This document shows positions 7,697 through 15,451 of a stretch of 64,000 bases of DNA, one piece after another. The notes beneath the pieces were generated by a model, which worked only from the letters and a program-made list of their open reading frames with translations, made no database searches and was not told the DNA's origin. The first letter of the stretch is position 1; each line of letters starts with the position of its first letter. The position numbers were made by a program, and so were the translations under genes. Source of the stretch: UBA6224 sp963800205 (lineage in GTDB: Bacteria > Patescibacteriota > Saccharimonadia > Saccharimonadales > UBA4665); the NCBI GenBank assembly GCA_963800205.1, contig CAWCZQ010000001.1:248001-312000 (forward strand). The letters are read 5' to 3'.

Positions 7697-8522
7697 ACAC
7701 TTTCCGAAGTTCTCCTTCGGCTATCTCGTCATCGAGTGCCCGGTTAACCGCAGCATCGGCGGCCTTATTCAGTTCTCGAGGGATATGGGTAAAGGTAACT
7801 TTTTTGAAATATTGAAGATGCTGTTTGATAGCCTCATGTATAGGCCACAAATCACGATTCTTAACCTTAAAAACCCCTTTCATCTGATTGACAACCAACA
7901 TGCTATCCATAAAAACTTCTAATTCCTCTATGCCGAGGCCTCGGGCCTCCTCTAGGCCAAGTTTTAGGGCAGTATACTCGGCTTGATTATTGGTAGTTAC
8001 GCCAAGAAATACGCCTTTCTCTAGGAGTAAATTATTGTCTCGGTCTACCAAAACGACCCCGCTCGCAGACGGACCAGGATTGCCTCGTGAGCCGCCATCG
8101 GCATAAAGCTTCGCGTGGCGTGGATTAGATATTTTTGTCGCCGATTCAGTCAGCCGCTGCTGGGCTGATTCTTTCGCGAAAGGGGTAAATGAAAAAAATA
8201 TAATTTTTACAGGGGTCTGGAGTGATACGCCCGGTCCATAGTACCGCTGAAACATGTGCATCATTTGTTCGGGCGACTTGTATGTTTCGTGGCCTTGATA
8301 GTCCTCTTGCGTGATATCACCCAGTCGTTTTTGTGTAACTCGCTCAATAATCGCTTCACCGACTGGTACCCACGTGTCCCGGTGATGTGTATCAACTTTA
8401 TCAATCAATATCACCTTATCATTGACCGACAAATCCTTGTCATCAAACAATCGCCACGTAGAACGCTTATTGCCATTTAAAATATCTTGCGCTAACTGAT
8501 GATCAAGTTTAAGTGCTTTCAT
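7692..8522 (-). CDS. ASCH-like domain fused to RNase HI
   Basis: 276 residues. Residues 1-125 resemble an ASCH/PUA-like RNA-binding fold (start MKALKLDHQLAQDILNGNKRSTWR, central GDITQEDYQGHETY). Residues ~138-270 are an RNase HI domain with the catalytic carboxylates visible: LYADGGSRGNPGPS (first Asp), NNQAEYTALKLGL (Glu), VFMDSMLVVNQ (Asp) and LNKAADAAVNRAL (last Asp). RNase HI removes RNA from RNA-DNA hybrids. The fused domain may steer the nuclease to structured or modified RNA, which is inference. TATAAT lies 8 nt before the ATG, so the mRNA is nearly leaderless. Confidence 0.8.
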   Translation of the reverse strand: MKALKLDHQLAQDILNGNKRSTWRLFDDKDLSVNDKVILIDKVDTHHRDTWVPVGEAIIERVTQKRLGDITQEDYQGHETYKSPEQMMHMFQRYYGPGVSLQTPVKIIFFSFTPFAKESAQQRLTESATKISNPRHAKLYADGGSRGNPGPSASGVVLVDRDNNLLLEKGVFLGVTTNNQAEYTALKLGLEEARGLGIEELEVFMDSMLVVNQMKGVFKVKNRDLWPIHEAIKQHLQYFKKVTFTHIPRELNKAADAAVNRALDDEIAEGELRKVL

Positions 8523-8578
8523 ATAAGCTTATTATACTGGACCAGTTATGCTTCTGTACTTGTCGACTACTCTTCATG

Positions 8579-8654
8579 TGGTCGGGGTGACAGGACTTGA
8601 ACCTGCGACCTCACGGCCCCCAGCCGTACGCGCTACCAACTGCGCCACACCCCG
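8579..8654 (-). tRNA. tRNA-Pro (anticodon GGG), CCA encoded
   Basis: Acceptor stem CGGGGTG / CACCCCG with A73 and encoded CCA. The anticodon loop CTGGGGG on a 5-bp stem gives GGG at 34-36, and the T-loop is TTCAAGT. The C1-G72/A73 identity pattern fits proline. A promoter-like TGATAGAAT lies upstream, within the 163-bp insert that separates it from a truncated copy. Confidence 0.93.
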
Positions 8655-8817
8655 TTAATGTGTATTGGGTATTCTATCAGAGAAAGTACTGGCCGTGAGC
8701 CTCACGGTCACGATCATACTTGCAAGCTCACTTGCAAATCTGTCTCGACCCCTCCTCAGCTTGGCGACATTTGTCGGCCATGCTTCCGGCCTTGCGAAAG
8801 CCCACCGGGCTTTCTCA
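8655..8817 (-). repeat. Insert between full and truncated tRNA-Pro copies, with a 28-bp hairpin motif
   Basis: 163 bp that begins (minus strand, 8817 downward) directly after the sequence GCTGGGG of a truncated tRNA-Pro. The first 28 nt form a hairpin (GAAAGCCC / GGGCTTTC) followed by GCAAGG. The same layout, with compensating changes in the stem, follows GCTGGGG in the tRNA-Arg repeats at 21389-21416 and 21208-21235. More hairpins follow (ACTTGCAAGC / GCTTGCAAGT type near 8720 and CCGTGAG / CTCACGG near 8700). Confidence 0.6.
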
Positions 8818-8854
8818 CCCCAGCCGTACGCGCTACCAACTGCGCCACACCCCG
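8818..8854 (-). pseudogene. Truncated tRNA-Pro (5' half only)
   Basis: 37 bp identical to the 5' half of the tRNA-Pro at 8618-8654, exactly 200 bp away. It covers acceptor 5' strand, D-arm and anticodon arm up to GGCTGGGG, then stops. Its own upstream side carries a TATATACT sequence immediately before the tRNA 5' end, so this copy may sit at the original promoter. Confidence 0.8.
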
Positions 8855-9017
8855 AGTATATAAAGCCCGACAATACCCACCGAATGACAACCTGGTCGAA
8901 AAAACCAGGTGGGTGCTCTCACGATACAACCACGGCTCTATCGCTATTGAGCTCCCTAATGATACGTATTCAGATTATCATTATCGGCAGATGATTGCCG
9001 GGCACTCTCTATTATAC
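8855..9017. other. Intergenic region between the tRNA-Pro fragment and the M50 protease gene
   Basis: No gene seen. It contains a hairpin with stem CCTGGT / ACCAGG at about 8892-8910 and, on the minus strand, a TATAAT near 9015 facing the tRNA fragment. Confidence 0.4.
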
Positions 9018-9638
9018 CTAGATACCAAGAAAATTTATAATGCCGGAATTGAGGTTAAAAAGCAGTGTTGCAAATGCCGGAACAAACAATATCAATCCAA
9101 ATATTATAAAGAAACCGAATTGTTCAAGTTGAGCCATAAAAGCTTGTACGGCTTCAGGTGCAAAGGCGTATAGGACGCGCGAGCCATCGAGCGGAGGTAT
9201 TGGAATCATGTTAAATACAAACAGCGCGACATTTAGCTGCGCAAATATACGGAGTACATCGTAAGCTAGTGGCCCGACGGCCACATTCTTCAGTACGAAA
9301 GCAGTAATAATGGCGAGTGCTAGATTGGTAAGCGGGCCGGCCGCCGCAATCATGGCGGCTCCATACTCACCGTAGCGTACTCGTGTCGGATCGAATGGTA
9401 CCGGCTTGGCGGCGAGGATGGGAGCCTGAAACAAGATAAGTGTAATAGCTGGCAATAAAATGGTAAGAACCGGGTCAATGTGCCGTAAAGGGTTAAAGCT
9501 AATCCTTCCCTGCTCTTGTGCGGTAGTATCACCAAGCTTTAGACCAACATAGGCATGCATCATCTCGTGAAGGCTTATTGCAATCACTAGAGAAACGAAA
9601 ATAATAATCAATGATAGGCCGGAAATTGATAAGTCCAT
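9018..9638 (-). CDS. M50 family site-2-protease-type zinc metallopeptidase
   Basis: 206 residues, all-membrane. The first transmembrane helix is followed by the zinc motif HEMMH (residues ~23-27) and LKLGD. The distal metal-ligand motif appears as MIPIPPLDGSRVLYAFAP near residue 145 (N-P-LDG type). There are about five hydrophobic segments. This is the short membrane-core form (the SpoIVFB / rhomboid-free S2P group) without PDZ domain. Such enzymes cleave transmembrane regulators within the bilayer. TATAAT lies 8 nt before the ATG, and the promoter faces away from rpmB. Confidence 0.85.
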   Translation of the reverse strand: MDLSISGLSLIIIFVSLVIAISLHEMMHAYVGLKLGDTTAQEQGRISFNPLRHIDPVLTILLPAITLILFQAPILAAKPVPFDPTRVRYGEYGAAMIAAAGPLTNLALAIITAFVLKNVAVGPLAYDVLRIFAQLNVALFVFNMIPIPPLDGSRVLYAFAPEAVQAFMAQLEQFGFFIIFGLILFVPAFATLLFNLNSGIINFLGI

Positions 9639-9658
9639 GTAGCGACATTATAGCATCA

Positions 9659-9687
9659 TTGACATCTGTTAACGCTTAGGGTAAAGT
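9659..9687 (+). promoter_or_regulatory. rpmB promoter
   Basis: TTGACA (9659-9664), a 17-nt spacer and TAAAGT (9682-9687), 32 nt before the rpmB ATG. An AAGGGA sequence lies about 9 nt before the ATG. Confidence 0.7.
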
Positions 9688-9719
9688 AAGAAGCTGAACA
9701 AATTATCAAGGGATTACTT

Positions 9720-9914
9720 ATGCAAAAATGTGATGTAACCGGCAAAGGTAAGCAATACGGCAGCAATGTCAGCTTCTCCCAACGCCACACGAAGAAGGTA
9801 TGGAAGCCAAATCTCCAAACCAAGACTCTTATTGTCGATGGCAAGAAGGTTAAACTAAAGGTAAGTACCCAGGCTCTTCGGACCCTGAAGAAAAAAGGCC
9901 TTATTGGCGCCTAG
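9720..9914 (+). CDS. rpmB: 50S ribosomal protein bL28
   Basis: 64 residues starting MQKCDVTGKGKQYGSNVSFS, with the HTKKVWKPNLQ motif and the C-terminal VSTQALRTLKKKGLIGA typical of bL28. It is a single-gene transcription unit with its own consensus-like promoter and a terminator 8 nt after the stop. Of the N-terminal CxxC pairs seen in some bL28 proteins only one Cys is present. Confidence 0.95.
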   Translation: MQKCDVTGKGKQYGSNVSFSQRHTKKVWKPNLQTKTLIVDGKKVKLKVSTQALRTLKKKGLIGA

Positions 9915-9921
9915 CCCCACC

Positions 9922-9952
9922 AAAAACTCCGCTCAATGAGCGGAGTTTTTTT
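9922..9952 (+). terminator. Terminator after rpmB
   Basis: Stem ACTCCGCTC / GAGCGGAGT, loop AAT, followed by a run of T. A residues on the other side make it usable for the convergent minus-strand gene as well. Confidence 0.85.
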
Positions 9953-9974
9953 ATCATAACTACCTTTACTGTGG

Positions 9975-10604
9975 TCAGTTCGTTTTTTCGAGGATGAAAA
10001 CTTGGGTGATATCAGATAATTCACCTGGTTTAATCCGAAGCTTCTCTATCCGTTCTTTTGGCTCGAAAGCCATTTCCTTTAACGCACCCTCAAGTGGTTG
10101 TTGTGGTACAGGATAATTGAGCTTTGCATCCTCATAATGTGTCGGTATAACTAATTTTGGCTCAACTTTGCGTATTAACTTCTGAGCTCCCAGCGGGTCG
10201 AGTGTATATCCATTTCCACCTACCGGCACAAACATAACATCTACCATGCCAATGCGTTCCAGTTGTTCGTCGCTGAGCTCGGGGTATACATGCCCCGTCA
10301 CAAGATAGATGATCTCACCTGCCGTAATTTTATACATCGTGGCGTTAAACGTCTTTTCTTCGTCCATATGTGCCCTGGCGGCTATTCCTTGCACCGACAC
10401 ATTACCGACCTCATATTCACCCGGCATATCGATAATCATTCGAAGTGCAGCATCAATCTTTTCGTAAGTTGTCGTAAACACGGCAATATCACCTTCGCGG
10501 GCTATCGATTTGGCGCCTATCTGACTCAGGTTGTCGTCGACGACCAATCGAACGTCTTTGTTAGAAAATAGTAAGCAGTTAGCTCCATAGAACTGTACAT
10601 CCAT
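9975..10604 (-). CDS. Metallo-beta-lactamase-fold protein (UlaG-like), active-site motif degenerate
   Basis: 209 residues with the UlaG/RomA-like MBL pattern: start MDVQFYGANCLLF, the strand VDDNLS, MPGEYEVGNVSVQGI, VDVMFVPVGGNGYTLDP and VIPTHYED near the end. The canonical HxHxDH motif is not present where expected (FTTTYEKID instead), so metal-dependent hydrolysis is uncertain. The gene follows a winged-helix gene by 3 nt and is likely its partner in one operon. Function cannot be assigned from sequence alone. Confidence 0.75.
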   Translation of the reverse strand: MDVQFYGANCLLFSNKDVRLVVDDNLSQIGAKSIAREGDIAVFTTTYEKIDAALRMIIDMPGEYEVGNVSVQGIAARAHMDEEKTFNATMYKITAGEIIYLVTGHVYPELSDEQLERIGMVDVMFVPVGGNGYTLDPLGAQKLIRKVEPKLVIPTHYEDAKLNYPVPQQPLEGALKEMAFEPKERIEKLRIKPGELSDITQVFILEKTN

Positions 10605-10607
10605 GTC

Positions 10608-11189
10608 TTATTTATCTCCCAGCATATTATCTTTATCTACCAGTACCTGTTTTTTTGCGTCAAGGATATTAGCAACAAAGCGATCCTTGATTTGGCGCCG
10701 ATATTCAAAATCTTTTTTTGTAAACATAGTGTAGCGTATTTCGCGGCCCTCTTTTTGCTCGAGTTCAGTGATATATTTATCGAGAGCATGGCTATTAATA
10801 TCTCCGACCAATAGTAGGTCTATTCCGGCCGATTCGTCGCGAGTAAACGATCCGGTGTATAACGCAAGGTCAACTTTACCGAGAGCTTTGAGCCCGTCGC
10901 GTGCGTCATCTTTGATTTTTTTCGACTTCTTCGCTCCGTTTCCAAAAATTGAAAGAAATGCATCATAGTGTTCGTACGTTTGATTAACTTCATAGTACAA
11001 CCGATTGTTGGTTGTATCGGAACTAATAATGCCGGCACTAAGCAAGTTGGCCAGTTCGCGTCGGACGGAGTTAATTTGCTCGTCTATCTTGCGTGTAATT
11101 TCCCGCACATAGAACGCCCGGTTTGGATTAGCATAAAAGAGCTGTAGTAGCTTTACCCTCGTCTTAGATCCAAACAGTTGTTCAACCAT
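10608..11189 (-). CDS. Winged-helix DNA-binding protein with nucleotidyltransferase-like C-terminus
   Basis: 193 residues. Residues 1-80 are a winged helix (VKLLQLFYANPNRAFYVREITRKI then RRELANLLSAGIISS). Residues ~95-190 resemble the small nucleotidyltransferase fold seen in some transcription regulators (ALYTGSFTRDESAGIDLLLVGD, where an Asp-Leu-Leu strand could match the GS-DxDLLV pattern in weakened form). Probably a local regulator. TACAAT stands 6 nt before the ATG (leaderless). The downstream MBL-fold gene follows after 3 nt, suggesting an operon. Confidence 0.65.
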   Translation of the reverse strand: MVEQLFGSKTRVKLLQLFYANPNRAFYVREITRKIDEQINSVRRELANLLSAGIISSDTTNNRLYYEVNQTYEHYDAFLSIFGNGAKKSKKIKDDARDGLKALGKVDLALYTGSFTRDESAGIDLLLVGDINSHALDKYITELEQKEGREIRYTMFTKKDFEYRRQIKDRFVANILDAKKQVLVDKDNMLGDK

Positions 11190-11349
11190 GGGTACATTGT
11201 AACAAATTATTACCGCGTTGATAAATGTTATTTGTTCAAAAAGGTAGTAAATAAATCAACGATGCGTATCTGTTTTTTTGTTTCGAACAATTTAATTTTT
11301 CAGCTTGTGCCTTACCTTGGTAGTGTAAAAAACGCGCCCAAGACCAATA

Positions 11350-12234
11350 TTACGCGAGCGATTCAATCGGTAGATCAAGCTGGCTACTAATTAGTTCTAG
11401 CGCTTTCCGAGGCTGGTCCGGCGATATCCAATGTATCGAGTCATTACGTTTGAACCAAGTCTGCTGACGCTTAGCTAAGCCCATGGTAGATGAAACTATT
11501 CGAGCCTTTGTTGCGGCGATCGTCGCATTACCGTCTAAATAGTCTTTCCATTCGCGGTACCCAATACCCTTCATAGGTTCAACCTCCCAGCCGTATTGTA
11601 ATGCTAAATGTGTCACCTCTTGTTCCAGCCCGGCAGCACACATACTATCTACTCGCTGTTCGATGCGCGAGCGTAACAAGTCTTTGTTGACCCTTAGCCC
11701 GATGAGAAGGGTATTGTCTCTCATGGACTTTTTGGTCGGGAGCTTCCCGTCGTTTTCTATGAGACGGATAATTCTCCGCTTATTCCGAGTATCGATAGCG
11801 GCTGTATCGAGCTGTAATGCTTCAGCCTTACTCAGAAGCTCCGGGACGCTCATCTTGTTAAGCTCTGCTCGTATAGTTGGGGCGGATGGTGGCAAAAAGC
11901 CATAGTCGTAAATTACACTATCGACATAAAGACCGGTACCGCCAGCCAATATCGGTATATTGCCGCGTTTCCCGATGTCCTGGATGGCTTCTTTTGCCTT
12001 TCGTTGAAACAATACTGCACTAAAACCTTCCCGAGGATCGGCAATATCGAGGAGGTGGTGCGGTATCTGAGCAAGATCTGCGTCAGATGGCTTAGCGCTG
12101 CCAATATCAAAACCTGGATATACCGTCCATGAGTCGGCGCATATGATTTCTCCGCCGATTCGTTTCGCTATTTCCATTGCCAGAGCAGATTTACCACTAG
12201 CTGTTTGACCTACAATTACGACGAGAGGTGTCAT
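11350..12234 (-). CDS. miaA: tRNA dimethylallyltransferase MiaA
   Basis: 294 residues, normal length. Walker A VGQTASGKSALAMEIA at residues 7-22, the following GGEIICADSWTVYPGFDIGSAKP (usual DSxQVYRG slightly changed), PHHLLD, LAGGTGLYVDSVIYDY and the C-terminal WFKRN-WI segment are all present. It transfers dimethylallyl to N6 of A37 in tRNAs reading UNN codons. Its start overlaps the stop of the ATL gene by four bases (ATGA type), so it is translated from the same mRNA. Confidence 0.95.
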   Translation of the reverse strand: MTPLVVIVGQTASGKSALAMEIAKRIGGEIICADSWTVYPGFDIGSAKPSDADLAQIPHHLLDIADPREGFSAVLFQRKAKEAIQDIGKRGNIPILAGGTGLYVDSVIYDYGFLPPSAPTIRAELNKMSVPELLSKAEALQLDTAAIDTRNKRRIIRLIENDGKLPTKKSMRDNTLLIGLRVNKDLLRSRIEQRVDSMCAAGLEQEVTHLALQYGWEVEPMKGIGYREWKDYLDGNATIAATKARIVSSTMGLAKRQQTWFKRNDSIHWISPDQPRKALELISSQLDLPIESLA

Positions 12235-12587
12235 CTATCAAGCTCCCTACTCGACTCTCTATCATTTTTCGGCCACCATAGGAGATGTTCGACATCGGCG
12301 CTGTTATCGGTCGCCACCACTACACCCTCTTGTTCAAGGATAAGACGGTGAGCCGTTCGCCCACCAGGATATCCGCTGGCCAACATCCCTGTTTTGCTTA
12401 CGACTCGTTGCCATGGCAAAGCGCTATCACCAAAGTGTGCAATGCCGCCGACTATCCGCGCTGCCCTGGCATTACCAGCGAGCGCAGCAATTTGGCCATA
12501 AGTCATCACCTTGCCGGTCGGAATTTGCGCCACGATAGACTCCACCTTTTGTCGAAAATTTGGCTCAGCGTTTGGTTTTGGCATCAA
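12231..12587 (-). CDS. Alkyltransferase-like (ATL) DNA-binding protein
   Basis: 118 residues matching the DNA-binding domain of O6-alkylguanine-DNA alkyltransferase: IPTGKVMTYGQIAALAGNARAARIVGGI. The active-site PCHRV is replaced by PWQRVV, so the acceptor cysteine is missing. ATL proteins (Atl1/eATL) keep base flipping but do not transfer alkyl groups. They flag O6-alkylguanine for nucleotide excision repair. The Trp at the Cys position is the ATL hallmark. It overlaps the upstream nucleotidase gene by 23 nt and miaA by 4 nt. Confidence 0.85.
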   Translation of the reverse strand: MMPKPNAEPNFRQKVESIVAQIPTGKVMTYGQIAALAGNARAARIVGGIAHFGDSALPWQRVVSKTGMLASGYPGGRTAHRLILEQEGVVVATDNSADVEHLLWWPKNDRESSRELDR

Positions 12588-13173
12588 AAAACTCCCCTAC
12601 AGCTTGCCAAGTTTTGCAGCGCACCACCCCTGGAGATAATGCCGCACCCGATTGCCAAGGATAGTCACCGAACATAATTGCCGTGATCCCATTCCCTGCG
12701 ACCGCATTACAATGTTTTGATTGGTCATCAATAAGATAGTCGGCACCTAGTTCGTGGCAAATCGCAGCTTTTGTTGCCGTTGCAGAGTCGGCTGTTATGG
12801 TGTCCCATATACCAGCAAAATGAATGCCATCAAAAATACCATCATAATACTTCTTGATCCATTCTTCCGTAAGCACTGACACCTCTTTACGCCGCGCCGT
12901 CACAACAATAAGTCGATAATGTTCCGTTAATTTGCGTAATACCTGTTCGGCGTCAACGTGGTGCCTGTACTCTGCCATGTCATTCGTTTTGTGATACTGC
13001 TCAGCTCGACGAGCTGTCTCGGCGTGATCAACCTGCCACATTGCCGACCAATGCTCGGTATAGTCATTAATGGTTAAGGAAGTTCCAAATACCCGGTTGC
13101 TATACGCCACCATAGCTTCAGCATGCACCGCTAATACATCATCGACATCGACTGCAATAGTCTGCTTACTCAT
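12565..13173 (-). CDS. 5'(3')-deoxyribonucleotidase-like HAD phosphatase
   Basis: 202 residues in the HAD fold: the nucleophile motif VDVDDVLAVHAEAM (DxD) near the start, VVTARRKE (motif II) and ADYLIDDQSKHC (motif IV Asp pair). It resembles NT5C-type nucleotidases that dephosphorylate nucleoside monophosphates. The start is taken as ATG 13173, preceded by TACAAT with a 7-nt gap. An upstream in-frame TTG lies inside that promoter and is unlikely. It heads the nucleotidase-ATL-miaA operon. Confidence 0.8.
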   Translation of the reverse strand: MSKQTIAVDVDDVLAVHAEAMVAYSNRVFGTSLTINDYTEHWSAMWQVDHAETARRAEQYHKTNDMAEYRHHVDAEQVLRKLTEHYRLIVVTARRKEVSVLTEEWIKKYYDGIFDGIHFAGIWDTITADSATATKAAICHELGADYLIDDQSKHCNAVAGNGITAIMFGDYPWQSGAALSPGVVRCKTWQAVGEFFDAKTKR

Positions 13174-13191
13174 CGGCAATATTGTAACAAA

Positions 13192-15033
13192 CTAAAGTGA
13201 TGTCTTACTGACGCGGCTTTTTACTTCATTGGCAACGGTCTGCAAAAACTCGTCAACCGTGTAGGTCTTCGCTTCTTCTGAGACACGTAAATCCCGACGA
13301 ATACGTGGTACGAGATCTACCCCAGCTATTTCCTTTTCGCCGATCACCACCGTATAAGGAGTTTTAAGAAGCTCAGCTGCCCTAATCTTCTTTCCGACTG
13401 ACTCATTAGAGTTGTCTAGTGTTGCCCGCAATCCCAAATCAAGGGCATTACGCAACAACTTCTCCGCGAAATCTACCGTCGGCTGTTCTTGATTGACCGT
13501 GATAAAACGTATCTGTTCTGGCGCTAGCCACACCGGGAAACGGCCAGCGGTGTGTTCGATATACACCGCGAGGAAACGCTCAATCGAGCCAAGTAATGCG
13601 CAGTGGATCATGACAGGCTGATGGACATTTCCGTCTTCAGCGGTGTATTCGAGACCGAAGCGCTTAGGTTGGATAAAATCGAGTTGTACGGTGGCAACCT
13701 GGTGCTCCCGACCTAAGGCATCGGTGGCCATAAAGTCAATTTTTGGCCCATAAAATGCAGCCTCACCTTCTTGCTCAAAATACTCCACGCCGTTGTCCAC
13801 GACGGCGTTCTTTAGTTGCGACTGAGCGCTTTCCCACAATTCTTGTGCTCCGAGGTATGCATCACTGCCATCTCGATAGCTGAGCCGCACCCGGAGCTCC
13901 ATGCCAACCGTACTATATAGCTCATGAGCAGCAGCCAGCAGCTTATTAATCTCTATCTCAATTTGATCATCGCGACAAAAAACATGGCTATCATCCTGGG
14001 TAATTGCTCTTACGCGGTTAAGCCCTCCCAGTTCTCCGGTTTTCTCATCTCTGTACACCGTCGTGGTTTCGAGATAACGGATCGGTAAATCGCGGTAGGA
14101 CCGCGGCTTACTGGCATAGATACGCGTATGGTGCGGGCAATTCATCGGCTTCAAGACTAGTTCATCACTCGTCTCTTGGCTCTTTACCAAAAACAACTCG
14201 TCGCCAAACTTCGCCCAGTGGCCCGAGGCCTCATAGAGATCTTTTTTGGTCATATGTGGAATAAAGACTTTTTCAAAGCCATGCCGCATCCGCAACTGAT
14301 TCGAGAACTCAGCTAACTGTTCACGAAGAACCGTACCGCGCGGCGTAAAGAGCGGCAGACCGGAACCGACCATGTCTGAAAATACAAATAGGTCCAGCTC
14401 TTGACCGAGCTTGCGGTGATCGCGTTTTTTTGCCTCTTCTAATTGGTGAAGGTGCTGCCGTAATTCTTTATCGGTTGCAAATGCTACGCCATAAATCCGT
14501 TGCATTTGGGGTTTATGTTCATCCCCACGCCAGTAGGCGCCACTTATACGCAAGAGCTGAAAAGCACCGACTTTTGCGGTAGAGGCGACATGGGGACCAC
14601 GGCAGAGATCGGTAAAAGATCCATTGCGATAGAAGGTCACCCGCTCTACTTTTGATGAATCATCAGCCGCGACGCCAAGCTGACTGCGGTCGAGATCTTT
14701 GGCGACTGTTGTACCAGCTCGTTTCAGGTCCTGTAGCAACTCGGTTTTATATGGTTGATCAGCTTCTTCAGCCCACCTAATAGCTTCAGCAATACTCATG
14801 TCAAAGAGCTCAAAAGGTTCATCGGCACTAATAATCTTTTTCATTTCCGCCTCAAGAGACGGGAAATCAGCTTCCGAAAGCTGGGCGCCTTCTATATCTA
14901 TGTCGTAATAAAATCCTGCATCCACAACTGGCCCGACGCCAAATTTAGCCTGCGGGTAGAGTTGCTGCACTGCACCGGCAAGAATGTGAGCCAGGCTGTG
15001 ACGCATTGCATATAAGTTCTCTTCTGCTTTCAT
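13192..15033 (-). CDS. thrS: Threonyl-tRNA synthetase
   Basis: 613 residues. The TGS domain is missing at the N-terminus. The protein starts directly in the editing domain (MRHSLAHILAGAVQQLYP with the HxxxH motif), then the second editing motif (CRGPHV), class II motif 1-3 regions (MTKKDLYEASGHW, KPMNCPHH, YRDEKTGELGGLNRVR, GSIERFLAVYIEH) and the anticodon-binding domain. The start is ATG 15033 behind GAAGGAATAGCC. A longer frame would begin inside the leader terminator hairpin and was rejected. A T-box leader precedes it, so expression should respond to uncharged tRNA-Thr. Confidence 0.96.
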   Translation of the reverse strand: MKAEENLYAMRHSLAHILAGAVQQLYPQAKFGVGPVVDAGFYYDIDIEGAQLSEADFPSLEAEMKKIISADEPFELFDMSIAEAIRWAEEADQPYKTELLQDLKRAGTTVAKDLDRSQLGVAADDSSKVERVTFYRNGSFTDLCRGPHVASTAKVGAFQLLRISGAYWRGDEHKPQMQRIYGVAFATDKELRQHLHQLEEAKKRDHRKLGQELDLFVFSDMVGSGLPLFTPRGTVLREQLAEFSNQLRMRHGFEKVFIPHMTKKDLYEASGHWAKFGDELFLVKSQETSDELVLKPMNCPHHTRIYASKPRSYRDLPIRYLETTTVYRDEKTGELGGLNRVRAITQDDSHVFCRDDQIEIEINKLLAAAHELYSTVGMELRVRLSYRDGSDAYLGAQELWESAQSQLKNAVVDNGVEYFEQEGEAAFYGPKIDFMATDALGREHQVATVQLDFIQPKRFGLEYTAEDGNVHQPVMIHCALLGSIERFLAVYIEHTAGRFPVWLAPEQIRFITVNQEQPTVDFAEKLLRNALDLGLRATLDNSNESVGKKIRAAELLKTPYTVVIGEKEIAGVDLVPRIRRDLRVSEEAKTYTVDEFLQTVANEVKSRVSKTSL

Positions 15034-15060
15034 GGCTATTCCTTCGTTAAGTATTAAATA

Positions 15061-15120
15061 ACAAAAGACGCACCCTTGATTCAATACTCTCGCAGTTGTA
15101 CTGAATCATAGTGTGCGTCT
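15061..15120 (-). terminator. Leader terminator of thrS (regulated)
   Basis: On the minus strand, AGACGCAC / GTGCGTCT (outer) with TGAATCA / TGATTCA (inner) form a long stem. It is followed by TTTTGTT just ahead of the thrS ribosome-binding site. It lies immediately downstream of the T-box sequence and is the expected off-switch. Confidence 0.75.
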
Positions 15121-15260
15121 CGGACCAAGCAATAGTGCTTTGGCGGTTCCACCGGACTTCCTTGTTACCAAGGCTCTTGTACCGACACGTTACGTACGTT
15201 TTGGTAGCCGACGGAGCTCAACGGGTGGTGAGGCCGTATCACCGCTCGAATGTGATTATA
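15121..15260 (-). promoter_or_regulatory. T-box riboswitch with very short Stem I, thrS leader
   Basis: The minus strand carries TATAAT (15260-15255), then a leader. It has a short Stem I (GAGC 15247-15244 / GCTC 15217-15214) enclosing a GGTGA / TCACC hairpin, and a Thr codon ACC (15226-15224) in the 3' internal loop as candidate specifier. A second helix (ACGT / ACGT near 15195) and a small hairpin (CCTTG / CAAGG) follow. The diagnostic T-box sequence GGTGGAACCGC is at 15153-15143. Leader, T-box, terminator and synthetase gene are in the order expected for tRNA-sensing attenuation. Details of the fold are inferred by eye. Confidence 0.75.
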
Positions 15261-15414
15261 ACACATCCCAAAACCTCAACTCCAAGTACTAATATAATGC
15301 AGTCGGTACGATATGGCTAGTATAAAAGTATTGTATTTTCTACTATTACCCATGTGGATAGACACTTCTGAAGTATGCCATATATGGTATGTTACACCGC
15401 GAATCCTGGTAAAC

Positions 15415-15441
15415 AAAAAACTACCCGTTGGGTAGTTTTTT
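15415..15441. terminator. Bidirectional terminator downstream of tRNA-Val
   Basis: Stem AAACTACCC / GGGTAGTTT with a 3-nt loop, A-rich on one side and T-rich on the other. It lies 10 nt beyond the CCA end of tRNA-Val. Confidence 0.8.
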
Positions 15442-15451
15442 ATATCATCCA

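Noticed and set aside
13192..15084. Longer thrS frame beginning upstream of 15033
   Set aside because: Its extra codons lie inside the leader terminator hairpin, while ATG 15033 has a good GAAGGAA ribosome-binding site.
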